This document shows positions 45,330 to 54,020 of a DNA stretch of 64,000 bases, one piece after another (within the stretch, counting starts at the first letter, position 1; the number at the start of each line of letters is the position of its first letter). The notes under the pieces were generated by a model. It was not told the DNA's origin, did not search any database, and saw only the letters and a program-made list of their open reading frames with translations. Source of the stretch: an uncultured Nitrososphaerales archaeon (lineage in GTDB: Archaea; Thermoproteota; Nitrososphaeria; Nitrososphaerales; Nitrosocaldaceae); NCBI GenBank assembly GCA_938030895.1, contig CALHIV010000015.1:1-64000 (forward strand). The letters are read 5' to 3'. A program made the position numbers and the translations under genes.

Positions 45330-46616
45330 TCACCTATGCTCATGCCCATGCCCATCCACACCCATGCCTTTAGAGTCGATCTGACTACTCTTTATGCTCA
45401 TCCTTAGCCTTGCATAGATCGTATCTGCATCTTTATCCTTTATGTCAAGTACATCAGCAAGCATATAGAGTGAGATTGCACACTCCTCTGGTGTTAGGGT
45501 TGACTTGCCAAGCATATCGACTATGCTATACACGATCTTCTCTGCTTCATTGCTAAGGTTGAGTAACTTGCACTGCATATACAGTATATTGGCATACTCA
45601 TTGCCAAACCTCTTCATAAACTCCCCTATAGTTAGTATAAGTTCCATAAGCATCGCTAGAGTTATCCCATTAGAATATGCAAGTGAGAGTATACTTTTAC
45701 TAGACACTGCCTCATCATCTCTGTCAATCTCTTTTATGCTAGTATCTGTCATGTTCTCCTTGCTTTTACCAACAGTTGATATACCTTCTCCTTGCTTCCT
45801 TACATGTATCTGCCCATCACTATCATGACCACTGTTACTATTACTGTTACCAGCACTTTTATCTGCAACCTCATCCTTATCATGTTTACCATTGTCATTG
45901 CCAAGGTTAATATCTGACCTCTGTAATGGTAGTGTTGGGTCTGATAGCGAATCTATGTTGAGCTGATCGAAGTATTTGCGCATAAAGTTCAATGGATTTG
46001 CTATCTCTGCTTGGAATGCCTTAAAATCGACCAGCGTTGTCTCGAATGCTTCTGTTAGATCCTTCATGCTCTTCTTCAGGTTCTCTATATCTGCCTTTAC
46101 ACTATTGACTACATTTATTGCATCACCAGCCTTCTGCACTGCCTCTCCAACACTGCTTGCTATAGAGGCTATCCTCTCATCAACAATCTGCTGTATCATG
46201 GACTCATCTATTGTGACTGATTTGGTAGATGCTTCCATTACACCTTCATTGCTAGTAAGTGAATTACCCTCTGCAGTGGAACCAGAACCCTGTTGTGATA
46301 ACTTGAGTTCTTCAACCTGCATGTTACTTGTATCTATACCTTCTAGCATATTACTGCTGTTACTATTACTATCGCTATAGTTGTCCATCTTATAGTTTGT
46401 AAATCTCCTTGCAAATAATGGTGGTAATGCTACAAGTATAAGCACTATAAGAAGTGAAGGTAAGATGAAGTATAATGGGTGAAAGAAGTATTCTCTAGCA
46501 TTGTAATAGATGAAGAACCATAGTAGTGATAAAAGCATACCTGTTAACAATATTCTTGAGGAGAAGTTTATTCTCAACAAAAAAAGTAGGGGGGTTGTTA
46601 TTCCTTTTATCTGCAT
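45330..46616 (-). CDS. Membrane-anchored archaellum protein, ArlD/E-like C-terminus
   Basis: 428 residues. Two membrane helices near 22-40 and 48-68, then an Asn/Ser linker, a coiled coil (about 135-195; VQKAGDAINVVNSVKADIENLKKSM), a second charged linker (about 235-300) and a helical domain (about 305-415; GITLAMLMELILTIGEFMKRFGNEY) resembling the ArlD/E domain. Crenarchaeal ArlX is membrane-anchored, while euryarchaeal ArlC/D/E are soluble; this protein has features of both. It sits in the same operon slot, directly after the archaellin. Confidence 0.65.
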   Translation of the reverse strand: MQIKGITTPLLFLLRINFSSRILLTGMLLSLLWFFIYYNAREYFFHPLYFILPSLLIVLILVALPPLFARRFTNYKMDNYSDSNSNSSNMLEGIDTSNMQVEELKLSQQGSGSTAEGNSLTSNEGVMEASTKSVTIDESMIQQIVDERIASIASSVGEAVQKAGDAINVVNSVKADIENLKKSMKDLTEAFETTLVDFKAFQAEIANPLNFMRKYFDQLNIDSLSDPTLPLQRSDINLGNDNGKHDKDEVADKSAGNSNSNSGHDSDGQIHVRKQGEGISTVGKSKENMTDTSIKEIDRDDEAVSSKSILSLAYSNGITLAMLMELILTIGEFMKRFGNEYANILYMQCKLLNLSNEAEKIVYSIVDMLGKSTLTPEECAISLYMLADVLDIKDKDADTIYARLRMSIKSSQIDSKGMGVDGHGHEHR

Positions 46617-46640
46617 CTTACTTCACCTTCCTTTATTTAT

Positions 46641-47378
46641 TTATCCTAGGTTCACTACACTAGTTGTGATGACTGGTACTGTTCTCTCTACTGTCAAGAC
46701 TGAGCCACCAGATATTATCAGTTCTGAATGGAGAACATCTAACTGCTGTGGTTGATCACTAGCCTCAAATACTATGGTCAGCACTGCTACCTCTCCACCA
46801 TCCAGTATGTCGTTATTCTTATCCTGTAAACTGTTGCTCCACCATATTATTGCACATGTTTTATCTGGTGCATTGAAGTTACCTCCCTGGTTTATTTTGT
46901 CATTAGTACTGCCAGGAGCGTACTTACAGTCGGCCTTCTCTACATGTGCAAACATACTCATGACGTCATTATATGATTCATTAGTATCATCTCTTGCAGT
47001 GCCAACATATATGTTATCATAGTTCACTGACTTACTGAAGTACTTAACTGCTGTTAATGCCTTTTGAAGGTTGACTTCACCTGCTCCACTAGCCAGCTTT
47101 ATTGGTATACTATAGTACAGTAGTTTGCCTGTGGTAGGATTACCACCACCAGTAACTAGCCCTGCTACCTCAACCGCACCAGTTGCAGACTTTAGACCCT
47201 CGCTTATCGTAGTCTTGCTCTTCTGCGTTGTACCAAATCCTGCATTGAGTACCACAAATGCAAGTGCTGCTGCAACAACAACGAATGCTATCATCACTAT
47301 TGCAGACTCTATACCTAGGATACCTCTCCTGCTATTCCTGCTCCTTCTTGTACCCCTCTCTATATCTATCACGGCCAT
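46641..47378 (-). CDS. arlB: Archaellin (filament subunit)
   Basis: 245 residues. A class III signal peptide rich in Arg (RGTRRSRNSRRG) precedes the conserved hydrophobic filament helix ILGIESAIVMIAFVVVAAALAFVVLNAGF; cleavage by the prepilin-type peptidase is expected after the Gly before ILGIE. The rest is the outer beta domain with a few Cys. It is the only archaellin here and the first gene of the operon. About 137 bases separate it from the divergent radical SAM gene. Confidence 0.93.
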   Translation of the reverse strand: MAVIDIERGTRRSRNSRRGILGIESAIVMIAFVVVAAALAFVVLNAGFGTTQKSKTTISEGLKSATGAVEVAGLVTGGGNPTTGKLLYYSIPIKLASGAGEVNLQKALTAVKYFSKSVNYDNIYVGTARDDTNESYNDVMSMFAHVEKADCKYAPGSTNDKINQGGNFNAPDKTCAIIWWSNSLQDKNNDILDGGEVAVLTIVFEASDQPQQLDVLHSELIISGGSVLTVERTVPVITTSVVNLG

Positions 47379-47485
47379 GGCATTACTATAACTGCTTGGA
47401 TGATATCCTTTAGTTTGTAAGTAGAGTTACAAACACCCTAACTAGTATAGGCAAACCTCCCTTCCCCTACAAGCATAGAAATAAT

Positions 47486-47499
47486 CTTTAAATATTTAT
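47486..47499 (+). promoter_or_regulatory. TATA-like box of the radical SAM gene
   Basis: CTTTAAATATTTAT is centred about 24 bases before the ATG at 47516, suggesting a leaderless mRNA. Confidence 0.55.
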
Positions 47500-47515
47500 C
47501 TCATAATTCATATAC

Positions 47516-48523
47516 ATGCTCCATCCCCATGATGCAAAGAATATAATAAATATGCTGAAAGATCCCCAATACTGGAAGATATCCTACAAAGCGATAAGGT
47601 CTATGATGGGCAAGAGGAGCCCATTCTATGGCTCTGTAGATGTAACCAATTACTGTAACCTACACTGTTCACACTGCTACTGGTGGGCTAGCAGGAACTC
47701 ATCACTACAGGAGTTGAGTGTAGAAGGATGGAAGCATGTTATAGATGAGGTATTCAAGAAGAGGTACAATGTTGTACATGTGTATCTTCTTGGAGGGGAG
47801 CCATATCTTAGGCCGGATGTTGTAGAACTCTTCAGTAACGAGATGTATGGCAAGTGCACCATAGTTACAAACGCTACACTTCCTATTAGGTTCTTCAAGG
47901 GTATAGTGCTCTACATCTTCTCTATCGATGGACCAAGGGAGGTTCATAACATGATAAGGGGCGATACATACGATAGGGCAAGGCATAACATAATAGAGTT
48001 CACAAACACTTATGGGAGGAAGGGAAAGGGCTTCTATACAACAGTCAACGTTACAATAAACTCTTTGAACTACAAGCATGTAGCAGAGATGGTGAAGGAG
48101 TGGGAGGGTATTGTAGAAGGCATAGTCTTCCAGTTCTATACACCGTTCAGTGAGAACGATCCACTATGGCTCCCATTTGGGAGTGAGAGGGATGCGCTTA
48201 TAGATCAGCTTATAAGGTTGAAGAAGGAGCACTATGAGTTCATACTAAACACAGAGGCACAGTTGAATGTGAGCAGGAGGCCATGGGGCACTAGATGCCC
48301 TAACTGGATGTGCATTGCATTAGATGCATTTGGTAGGGTAAAGAGCCCATGCAGCATGGGTAGCGCAGATCCAGATATGCCAAGCCCTATATGCGAGAGG
48401 TGTGGCTGCCTTGGTAACTGCCTAGCATACACCTATGGGCTGAGAGGGGATCCTATCAAGGAGTATGATGTATATGCTAGAGAGGTTATGCCCGATGGTA
48501 AATTGAGGCTGCTAAGTAGATGA
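47516..48523 (+). CDS. Radical SAM protein with C-terminal Cys cluster
   Basis: 335 residues. VTNYCNLHCSHCYWW holds the CxxxCxxC motif for the [4Fe-4S] cluster that cleaves S-adenosylmethionine (about residues 44-51). LLGGEPYLRPDVVEL and SIDGPREVHNMIRGD are typical barrel segments. The C-terminus has CPNWMC, SPCSMG and CERCGCLGNC, seven or more cysteines like a SPASM/Twitch extension binding further clusters. Related enzymes modify peptides or cofactors. No obvious substrate peptide is adjacent; two coiled-coil or helical unknowns follow. Confidence 0.88.
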   Translation: MLHPHDAKNIINMLKDPQYWKISYKAIRSMMGKRSPFYGSVDVTNYCNLHCSHCYWWASRNSSLQELSVEGWKHVIDEVFKKRYNVVHVYLLGGEPYLRPDVVELFSNEMYGKCTIVTNATLPIRFFKGIVLYIFSIDGPREVHNMIRGDTYDRARHNIIEFTNTYGRKGKGFYTTVNVTINSLNYKHVAEMVKEWEGIVEGIVFQFYTPFSENDPLWLPFGSERDALIDQLIRLKKEHYEFILNTEAQLNVSRRPWGTRCPNWMCIALDAFGRVKSPCSMGSADPDMPSPICERCGCLGNCLAYTYGLRGDPIKEYDVYAREVMPDGKLRLLSR

Positions 48524-48571
48524 GCGATAAGATGCAACTACGAGTCTACTCTTCTACACACCCTTGCTAAT

Positions 48572-49162
48572 ATGCCTATAAGGTTAGCAAGAGATAGATC
48601 AGATTTGGACCTCTACTACCTTGATGAACTAGCAGCAAGGATAAAGGCAAACAGGGATAAGATAGCAAGGCTAAGGCAGGAGCTTACAGATCTAGATGCA
48701 AGGATGAGGGATAAGGCTATAGATCTAGAGTTTGCTAGGATTATAGGCTATGATTATGAGGATGAGGATATCGAGAGTATTAGAGCAAGGATGAGTAATG
48801 AGATAGATGCGCTAGAGGAGGCTGTTAAGAACGATATGGAGGCGTTCATGAACGGGCTTATATCCCAAGATCTTATAATACCAATAGAGCCCAAGCCAAT
48901 AGCGGATGCAGATGGTGATGGCAAGGGGAGGAGTAGGATAGTATACAGGTATAGGGATGATGCTCTATTCACAAACTTCGTCGCTCTACTCTCTACACTG
49001 CTAGGCAAGACTACAGTAAAGGATGTAACGTTCATGCAGGATGGTATAGCAGTAGATGCTGTGAGTGAGAGGGATGCAAAGTACAAGTTCGTCAATAGCA
49101 TAAGGGAGTTGCAGAGGATGCTCGCTAAGAGGGTTAGAGCAGTGGTGATAGATGCAGGTTGA
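48572..49162 (+). CDS. Coiled-coil protein of unknown function
   Basis: 196 residues, very charged. Residues 14-60 and 75-105 read as coiled coil (LDELAARIKANRDKIARLRQEL). An Asp-rich loop (ADADGDGKGRS) precedes a C-terminal alpha/beta domain ending KRVRAVVIDAG. No family recognised. Codon and residue use match neighbours. It lies 48 bases after the radical SAM gene on the same strand. Confidence 0.65.
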   Translation: MPIRLARDRSDLDLYYLDELAARIKANRDKIARLRQELTDLDARMRDKAIDLEFARIIGYDYEDEDIESIRARMSNEIDALEEAVKNDMEAFMNGLISQDLIIPIEPKPIADADGDGKGRSRIVYRYRDDALFTNFVALLSTLLGKTTVKDVTFMQDGIAVDAVSERDAKYKFVNSIRELQRMLAKRVRAVVIDAG

Positions 49163-49207
49163 GAACTAAACGGTATCTTAAAAAGCCATCAGTGATAAGA
49201 TCATTAC

Positions 49208-49540
49208 ATGGATGATAGGCTGAGGGCTGTGTTAGCTGCAAAGGTAGAGGAGTGCATGAACGATATGGAGAGGGTAATTATGCTTGTAGATGCTCTAAGC
49301 CCATTGCATAGGATGGATGGGAGAGGTGCTCTAGCCCTAGGAATAATCATTGGTAGGGTGTATAACTCATTCTACTACCAGAGTAGGCGTATACTCATGC
49401 GTGACCCAAGTGATGATGAGTTTCAGGAGTTCATAGCCATGATACTGGCAAGGATGGATGAACTAGCAGTAGCGGTTGGGGAGTCTACTGGTTCTACTGG
49501 ATCTACTGGATCTACTGGGTCTACGGGGAGAGAGGAATAG
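49208..49540 (+). CDS. Small helical protein with Gly-Ser-Thr repeat tail
   Basis: 110 residues, mainly helical (LRAVLAAKVEECMNDMERVIMLVDAL; GRGALALGIIIGRVYNSFYYQSRRI). The C-terminus is a perfect GSTGSTGSTGSTG run coded by GGATCTACT repeats (49486-49526), likely a flexible or non-functional expansion. Function unknown; 45 bases after the coiled-coil gene. Confidence 0.65.
   Translation: MDDRLRAVLAAKVEECMNDMERVIMLVDALSPLHRMDGRGALALGIIIGRVYNSFYYQSRRILMRDPSDDEFQEFIAMILARMDELAVAVGESTGSTGSTGSTGSTGREE
49486..49526 (+). repeat. GGTTCTACT tandem repeat (coding)
   Basis: Four copies of a nine-base unit at the end of the preceding gene. Confidence 0.9.
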
Positions 49541-49574
49541 ACCGTTCATTACTATACCAACACTGATACTCATC

Positions 49575-49661
49575 CATACATCCATACATGCATACATGCA
49601 TACATGCATAATGAAGATAGATATAGAGATAGATATAGAATTAGATATAGAGATAGATAAG
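49575..49661. repeat. CATACATG and AGATATAG tandem repeats
   Basis: CCATACAT/GCATACAT units, then ATAGATATAGAG units, lie before the acyl-CoA synthetase gene. No reading frame of note. Confidence 0.8.
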
Positions 49662-49698
49662 GTTTATTAATACAGCAGTTGCTCCTTTTAGCAGTGAG

Positions 49699-51339
49699 AT
49701 GGGCTTCTCCAACTTCGATATAAGGAGGTTCGACTGCTCAAGTTACGATGCCCTATGCAGGAGTTTTGTATGGGAGCTGCCAGAGTACTTCAACATGGGA
49801 GTTGAGATGCTCGATAAGCATGCAGAGACTAGTAGGGTGGCAATATACTATGAGGGGAGCGATGGTAGTACAAGGCTCTACAGGTTCAGGGATCTGTTGA
49901 ACATGTCCAATAGACTTGCCAATTCATTAACAGATCTCAAGATAGGGAGGGGGGATAGGATAGCCATACTTGTGCCTCAAGGTCCAGAGGCTCTCGTTGC
50001 AATGCTCACAGCATACAGGATAGGTGCAATAGCACTATCGATGAGTACGCTATTTGGTACAGATGCAATAAAGTATAGGTTGACAGATAGCAGTGCCAAA
50101 GTGCTCATATTCGATGACTCGCTGAAGGATAAGGTAAGGCCAGCGCTCGATGGTCTAAGCATAGAGGCATTCTCAGTGCACAGTAGCGGTAACGAGTTCA
50201 ATGATCTCGATAGCATACTAAGGAGTGGCTCTACCAACTTCAAGCCTGTGCATACAAGGATAGGAGACCCTGCTCATATGCTCTACACATCTGGCACAAC
50301 AGGTCTCCCAAAGGGGGTACTGCTACCTCACAGCTTTCTGCTAGGATGCATACCATGCTACCAACTCTACCTTGAGATGGCACCAAGGGAAGGTGATATA
50401 TTCTGGACGCCATCCGAATGGGCTTGGGTCGCTGCCATAGGGGATGTGCTCTTCCCATCGCTCTACTTTGGCTATCCTGTGGTTGTAACCCCTAGGAGTG
50501 GGAAGTTCGATCCAGCATGGGCATACAGCATAATGGAAAGATACAGGGTAACATGCGCTTATATAGTACCTACAGCATTGAGGATGATGCGCAAGTTCAA
50601 GGATGAGCCTAGGAAGGAGTACGATCTTGCATTAAGGGCCTTGGGGAGTGCTGGAGAGCCTGTTGGTGCAGAACTGGTCAGATGGTGCATTGATAGGCTC
50701 AACGTTCCATTGAACGAGATATATGGGCAGACTGAAGCAAACATAATAGTTACCAACTGCTACTCCCTCATGGGACCAAAACCAGGCTCTATAGGCAAGG
50801 CAACACCAGGGTTCATCGTTGAGGTTCTAGATGAGAATGGCAATATAGCAAAGCCTAATGAGATAGGGGAGATAGCGGTTAAGATGCCTAACCCTGTTGC
50901 GTTCATAGGCTACTGGAATAGACCGGAGGATACTGCAAGGAAGGTAAGGAATGGATGGTTATACACTGGGGATAACGGTTACAAGGACGCTGAAGGCTTC
51001 ATATGGTTCGTAGCAAGGACCGATGATCTGATCAAGGCTGCAGGGTACAGGATAGGCCCCGCAGAGGTAGAGGAGGCTATAAATCAGCATCCAGCAGTGC
51101 TTGAGAGTGCAGTTGTACCATGGCACGATGAGATAAGGGGGCATGTAATCAAGGCCTATGTTGTACTAAAGCCAGGGTATGAGCAGTCAGAGGCTTTAAA
51201 GGAGGAGATACAGCAGTCTGTGAGGAAGAGGCTTGCAGAGTATGCATACCCAAGGATAATAGAGTTCATAAACGAGTTACCAAAGACTGATACAGGGAAG
51301 ATAAAGAGGAAGGAGTTAAGGACCATACACCATCCATAA
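49699..51339 (+). CDS. AMP-forming acyl-CoA synthetase
   Basis: 546 residues, ANL superfamily. P-loop-like MLYTSGTTGLPKGVLLPH (about 194-211), EIYGQTEANII, GWLYTGDNGYKD, and the C-terminal hinge and Lys RTDDLIKAAGYRIGPAEVEEAI with KTDTGKIKRKEL (adenylating Lys). It activates a carboxylate with ATP and joins it to CoA. The layout is closest to acetyl-CoA or medium-chain acyl-CoA synthetases; the acid is not determined. Confidence 0.92.
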   Translation: MGFSNFDIRRFDCSSYDALCRSFVWELPEYFNMGVEMLDKHAETSRVAIYYEGSDGSTRLYRFRDLLNMSNRLANSLTDLKIGRGDRIAILVPQGPEALVAMLTAYRIGAIALSMSTLFGTDAIKYRLTDSSAKVLIFDDSLKDKVRPALDGLSIEAFSVHSSGNEFNDLDSILRSGSTNFKPVHTRIGDPAHMLYTSGTTGLPKGVLLPHSFLLGCIPCYQLYLEMAPREGDIFWTPSEWAWVAAIGDVLFPSLYFGYPVVVTPRSGKFDPAWAYSIMERYRVTCAYIVPTALRMMRKFKDEPRKEYDLALRALGSAGEPVGAELVRWCIDRLNVPLNEIYGQTEANIIVTNCYSLMGPKPGSIGKATPGFIVEVLDENGNIAKPNEIGEIAVKMPNPVAFIGYWNRPEDTARKVRNGWLYTGDNGYKDAEGFIWFVARTDDLIKAAGYRIGPAEVEEAINQHPAVLESAVVPWHDEIRGHVIKAYVVLKPGYEQSEALKEEIQQSVRKRLAEYAYPRIIEFINELPKTDTGKIKRKELRTIHHP

Positions 51340-51353
51340 ATAAAAACCTTTAT

Positions 51354-52049
51354 TCATTCTTGTAGTCTATTGCCACACTCGGCACAGTAAACATCCATGA
51401 TAGAGTTCTCATACATGCAGTTAGTGCATATCCTACCTCTCACATCTATACCATCATATCCTACACCATCAACCATCTCCCATGGAAGTAGTTGCTCACC
51501 AACCGCATCTACACCATCAACCTCAATCGCTAATAGGATCTCATTCCCATCGGTTATAACTATATCCTTGATCGATCCTATCCTCTTACCCCTGTAGAAT
51601 ACACCAACCCTCTCCTCTATAACCCTCTTCAGGCTTATACCCTTCCTCTCATCTCTGCTCACCATCCTTGCTTCATAACCGTGATTGGTACTCCTACCGC
51701 TTCTAAGCCCAGTAGAACCAGTTGTACCCTTTGGCTTCATGAACACCTTGTACCTTGCTATCATGCCGTTGCACTCCCTGCATAGATACTCCCCCTCTTC
51801 TAGCAGGATATGCCCTTCAGCAACCTCCTCATTAGCATCACTGCTCCTTATTATAGGAGAGCCCTTCAGTTCCTTGCTGCACGAGTTACAGTAGTAAGAG
51901 ATTATCCTATCCTCATCAACCTTACCCAATGCGCCTATGAATAGTTCGCCAGCAAGCCTTGCTCTGCCTATCTCATCCTCATCTAGATCTGCGAGTATGT
52001 AGCCCCCAGAACCCTTTACCCTTGCTATCAACATCATCATATCCCTCAA
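51354..52049 (-). CDS. PRC-barrel-like protein with multiple zinc ribbons
   Basis: 231 residues. Two CxxC pairs (CNSC near residue 49, CREC near 94) form a first zinc site. The middle (RVGVFYRGKRIGSIKDIVITDGNEILLAIEV...LLPWEMV) has the beta pattern of a PRC barrel. A C-terminal ribbon follows (CTNC ... YCAECGNRL). A GTTGSTGLRSGRST linker separates them. PRC barrels bind RNA or proteins; role here unknown. A later ATG (MLIARVKG) is an alternative start. Confidence 0.65.
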   Translation of the reverse strand: MRDMMMLIARVKGSGGYILADLDEDEIGRARLAGELFIGALGKVDEDRIISYYCNSCSKELKGSPIIRSSDANEEVAEGHILLEEGEYLCRECNGMIARYKVFMKPKGTTGSTGLRSGRSTNHGYEARMVSRDERKGISLKRVIEERVGVFYRGKRIGSIKDIVITDGNEILLAIEVDGVDAVGEQLLPWEMVDGVGYDGIDVRGRICTNCMYENSIMDVYCAECGNRLQE

Positions 52050-52133
52050 CCTTAAATATAACCTCTACCTCTACCATGGAAAATATTACCCATTCCTAAA
52101 AAATTATTAGTAGGATGCCCCTTCTACCCATCC

Positions 52134-52463
52134 ATGGCAAAGGTACAGAAGACCAGTCTAGAGTCATGGGAGAGGGATGTGTTGAACTCCAACATACCAG
52201 TTCTTGTTGACTTTTGGGCGGAGTGGTGTGGACCATGCAGGATGGTTGCCCCAGTACTTGAAGATCTTGCAGATGAGTACGATGGAAAGGTTAGGTTCCT
52301 CAAGCTGAATGTTGATGAGAATCAAGATGTTGCTAGGGAGTATGAGATATATAGTATACCAACACTTCTACTCTTCAAGAATGGGCAAGTGGTAGGCCAG
52401 CATATCGGTGCTGCTCCCAAGGATGTGATAAGGAGGTTCATAGAGGAGTCGTTGAGGGGTTGA
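52134..52463 (+). CDS. Thioredoxin
   Basis: 109 residues, complete thioredoxin. VLVDFWAEWCGPCRMVAPVLEDLA has the WCGPC redox centre (about residues 31-35), with the conserved cis-Pro in YSIPTLLLFKNGQ. It reduces disulfides in cytoplasmic proteins. Standalone promoter region in an AT-rich gap; start 85 bases from the divergent zinc-ribbon gene. Confidence 0.96.
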   Translation: MAKVQKTSLESWERDVLNSNIPVLVDFWAEWCGPCRMVAPVLEDLADEYDGKVRFLKLNVDENQDVAREYEIYSIPTLLLFKNGQVVGQHIGAAPKDVIRRFIEESLRG

Positions 52464-52627
52464 GCCATTTATAATATAGGCTATAGGCGATGATGCAATA
52501 CGATGCACCCTTATATATAGCATCAATATGTTGGTAAATAAATAAAAAGGCTCATCCTCCATATCCTTATACCAATACTACAAATAAAAACACTTGATTT
52601 ATTTACTACCCTGCTCTAATTCTATCC

Positions 52628-53266
52628 ATGGGTCAACTTGGTTACAATACACGTGGGCCGTTGGTGGATAAGTTAAAGAACCTACTCAACGATGTTCAGG
52701 GTAGTTATGAGGCCTTCCTAGATGCTCATACACTCTACCAAGAGGGTAGGATAGATGAGAGGGCGTACTTTGTAAAGATGGGAGATTTTCTTAGACAGTT
52801 CTCATCCCTTGGCTTCTTAATGGTTAAGGTCATACTTGAACTAGATGCAAGTATAGAGAGAGGGGATAAGAGGCAGCAACAGCAGCAACAACAGCAACAA
52901 CAGCAACAGCAAGAGGATGTTAGAGAAGCGATAGCAACAAAAGCAACTGTGGCTGCTACAGTTGTAAGACCATCTCCATCTATAGAACAGTTCACACAAG
53001 AGCGAGGTAGAATACCTCAACCCCTTGCTAGGGAGGCAGAGCAGAAGGATACAAAGAGATGTGTATACTGCAATGCTATAATTCCAGCAAGGGCAAAGTT
53101 CTGTCCAAAGTGTGGTAAGAGACAGAGTGAAGAGGTGAAGAATGAGGAGGGGGGATCTGCTAAAGATGTATCAAGAAAGGAAGAGGTAGTGAAGGATAAA
53201 GGGGAGGATAAGAAGGATAAGGAGAAGAGGAGAGGGAGTAGTGCTAGGAGAAGGCCTGCCAGTTAG
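52628..53266 (+). CDS. Zinc-ribbon protein with polyglutamine run
   Basis: 212 residues. Helical N-terminus (about 10-80; LNDVQGSYEAFLDAHTLYQEGRIDERAYFVKMGDFLRQF), then a Gln run of about 13 (about 83-95), a linker, a zinc ribbon CVYCNAIIPARAKFCPKCGKRQ (about 148-170), and a Lys/Glu-rich tail. Function unknown. Similar zinc-ribbon ends occur in the two neighbours at 51354 and 53448, suggesting related partners. Confidence 0.7.
   Translation: MGQLGYNTRGPLVDKLKNLLNDVQGSYEAFLDAHTLYQEGRIDERAYFVKMGDFLRQFSSLGFLMVKVILELDASIERGDKRQQQQQQQQQQQQQEDVREAIATKATVAATVVRPSPSIEQFTQERGRIPQPLAREAEQKDTKRCVYCNAIIPARAKFCPKCGKRQSEEVKNEEGGSAKDVSRKEEVVKDKGEDKKDKEKRRGSSARRRPAS
52873..52911 (+). repeat. CAG/CAA repeat coding polyglutamine
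   Basis: Thirteen consecutive CAG or CAA codons, in frame, within the preceding zinc-ribbon gene. Confidence 0.95.
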
Positions 53267-53447
53267 CAGAGAGAGTAGGTTAGGTATAGGTGTACTGCAG
53301 ATATGTGAATCAACTGACGGATACTGATAAAGTTGTTACGCTCAATGCATATCCTGCTATCCATCTGCATGGTTCATTGCATGTATAGTATTGCATAGCG
53401 TAAAATAAATAGTATAAAATAAATAGTATAAGTAGATAGATCCTCTT

Positions 53448-53885
53448 ATGAAGGTATTCAATGCAAAGAGTGCTGCAGAGGATTATATGTCATTACATAC
53501 ATTAACCTACTCTACACCAGAGATGACGCTCCTCAAGTTTGCAAAGTGGCTTGGTGAGATTGTAGAGGTTGAGTGCAAGATCGATGCTGAGAAGTGTAAT
53601 AACGAGGATGGTCTTCATCCAAAACACAGGATGCCTAGGCTGATGCTTTACATGGAAGAGAGAGAAGAGGAGTATAGGTTTGATGTGAGCGAAGAGTTTC
53701 TGCCTACTGGGGCAGTCACAACGTTATTTGCAAAGGTGAAGGAGCATATTAGGAGTGGAGAGAAAGGGGAGGGCACAAAGAGATCTGGCGATGAGAGCAA
53801 GGACTTTAAATTCTGTATAGCATGTGGAGCAAGATTGGATATGGATGCAAGTTTCTGTATAGAGTGTGGTGCAGAGCAAGCATAG
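53448..53885 (+). CDS. Small protein with C-terminal zinc ribbon
   Basis: 145 residues. N-terminal alpha/beta part (FNAKSAAEDYMSLHTLTYSTPEMTLLKFAKWLG; PRLMLYMEEREEEYRFDVSEEFLPTG) and a C-terminal ribbon CIACGARLDMDASFCIECGAEQA. No family recognised for the N-terminus. The ribbon layout matches the neighbour at 52628. Confidence 0.7.
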   Translation: MKVFNAKSAAEDYMSLHTLTYSTPEMTLLKFAKWLGEIVEVECKIDAEKCNNEDGLHPKHRMPRLMLYMEEREEEYRFDVSEEFLPTGAVTTLFAKVKEHIRSGEKGEGTKRSGDESKDFKFCIACGARLDMDASFCIECGAEQA

Positions 53886-54020
53886 TAAGACGTTGCTATA
53901 GCATATACTAAAGAATAGTCGCTACAGTATATACTAAAGAACTGATCATATGATATAGAGATATTAGTGAGCTGAGATGCCATTACACATATTAAACAAG
54001 CTTATCACTATAATGCCTCT

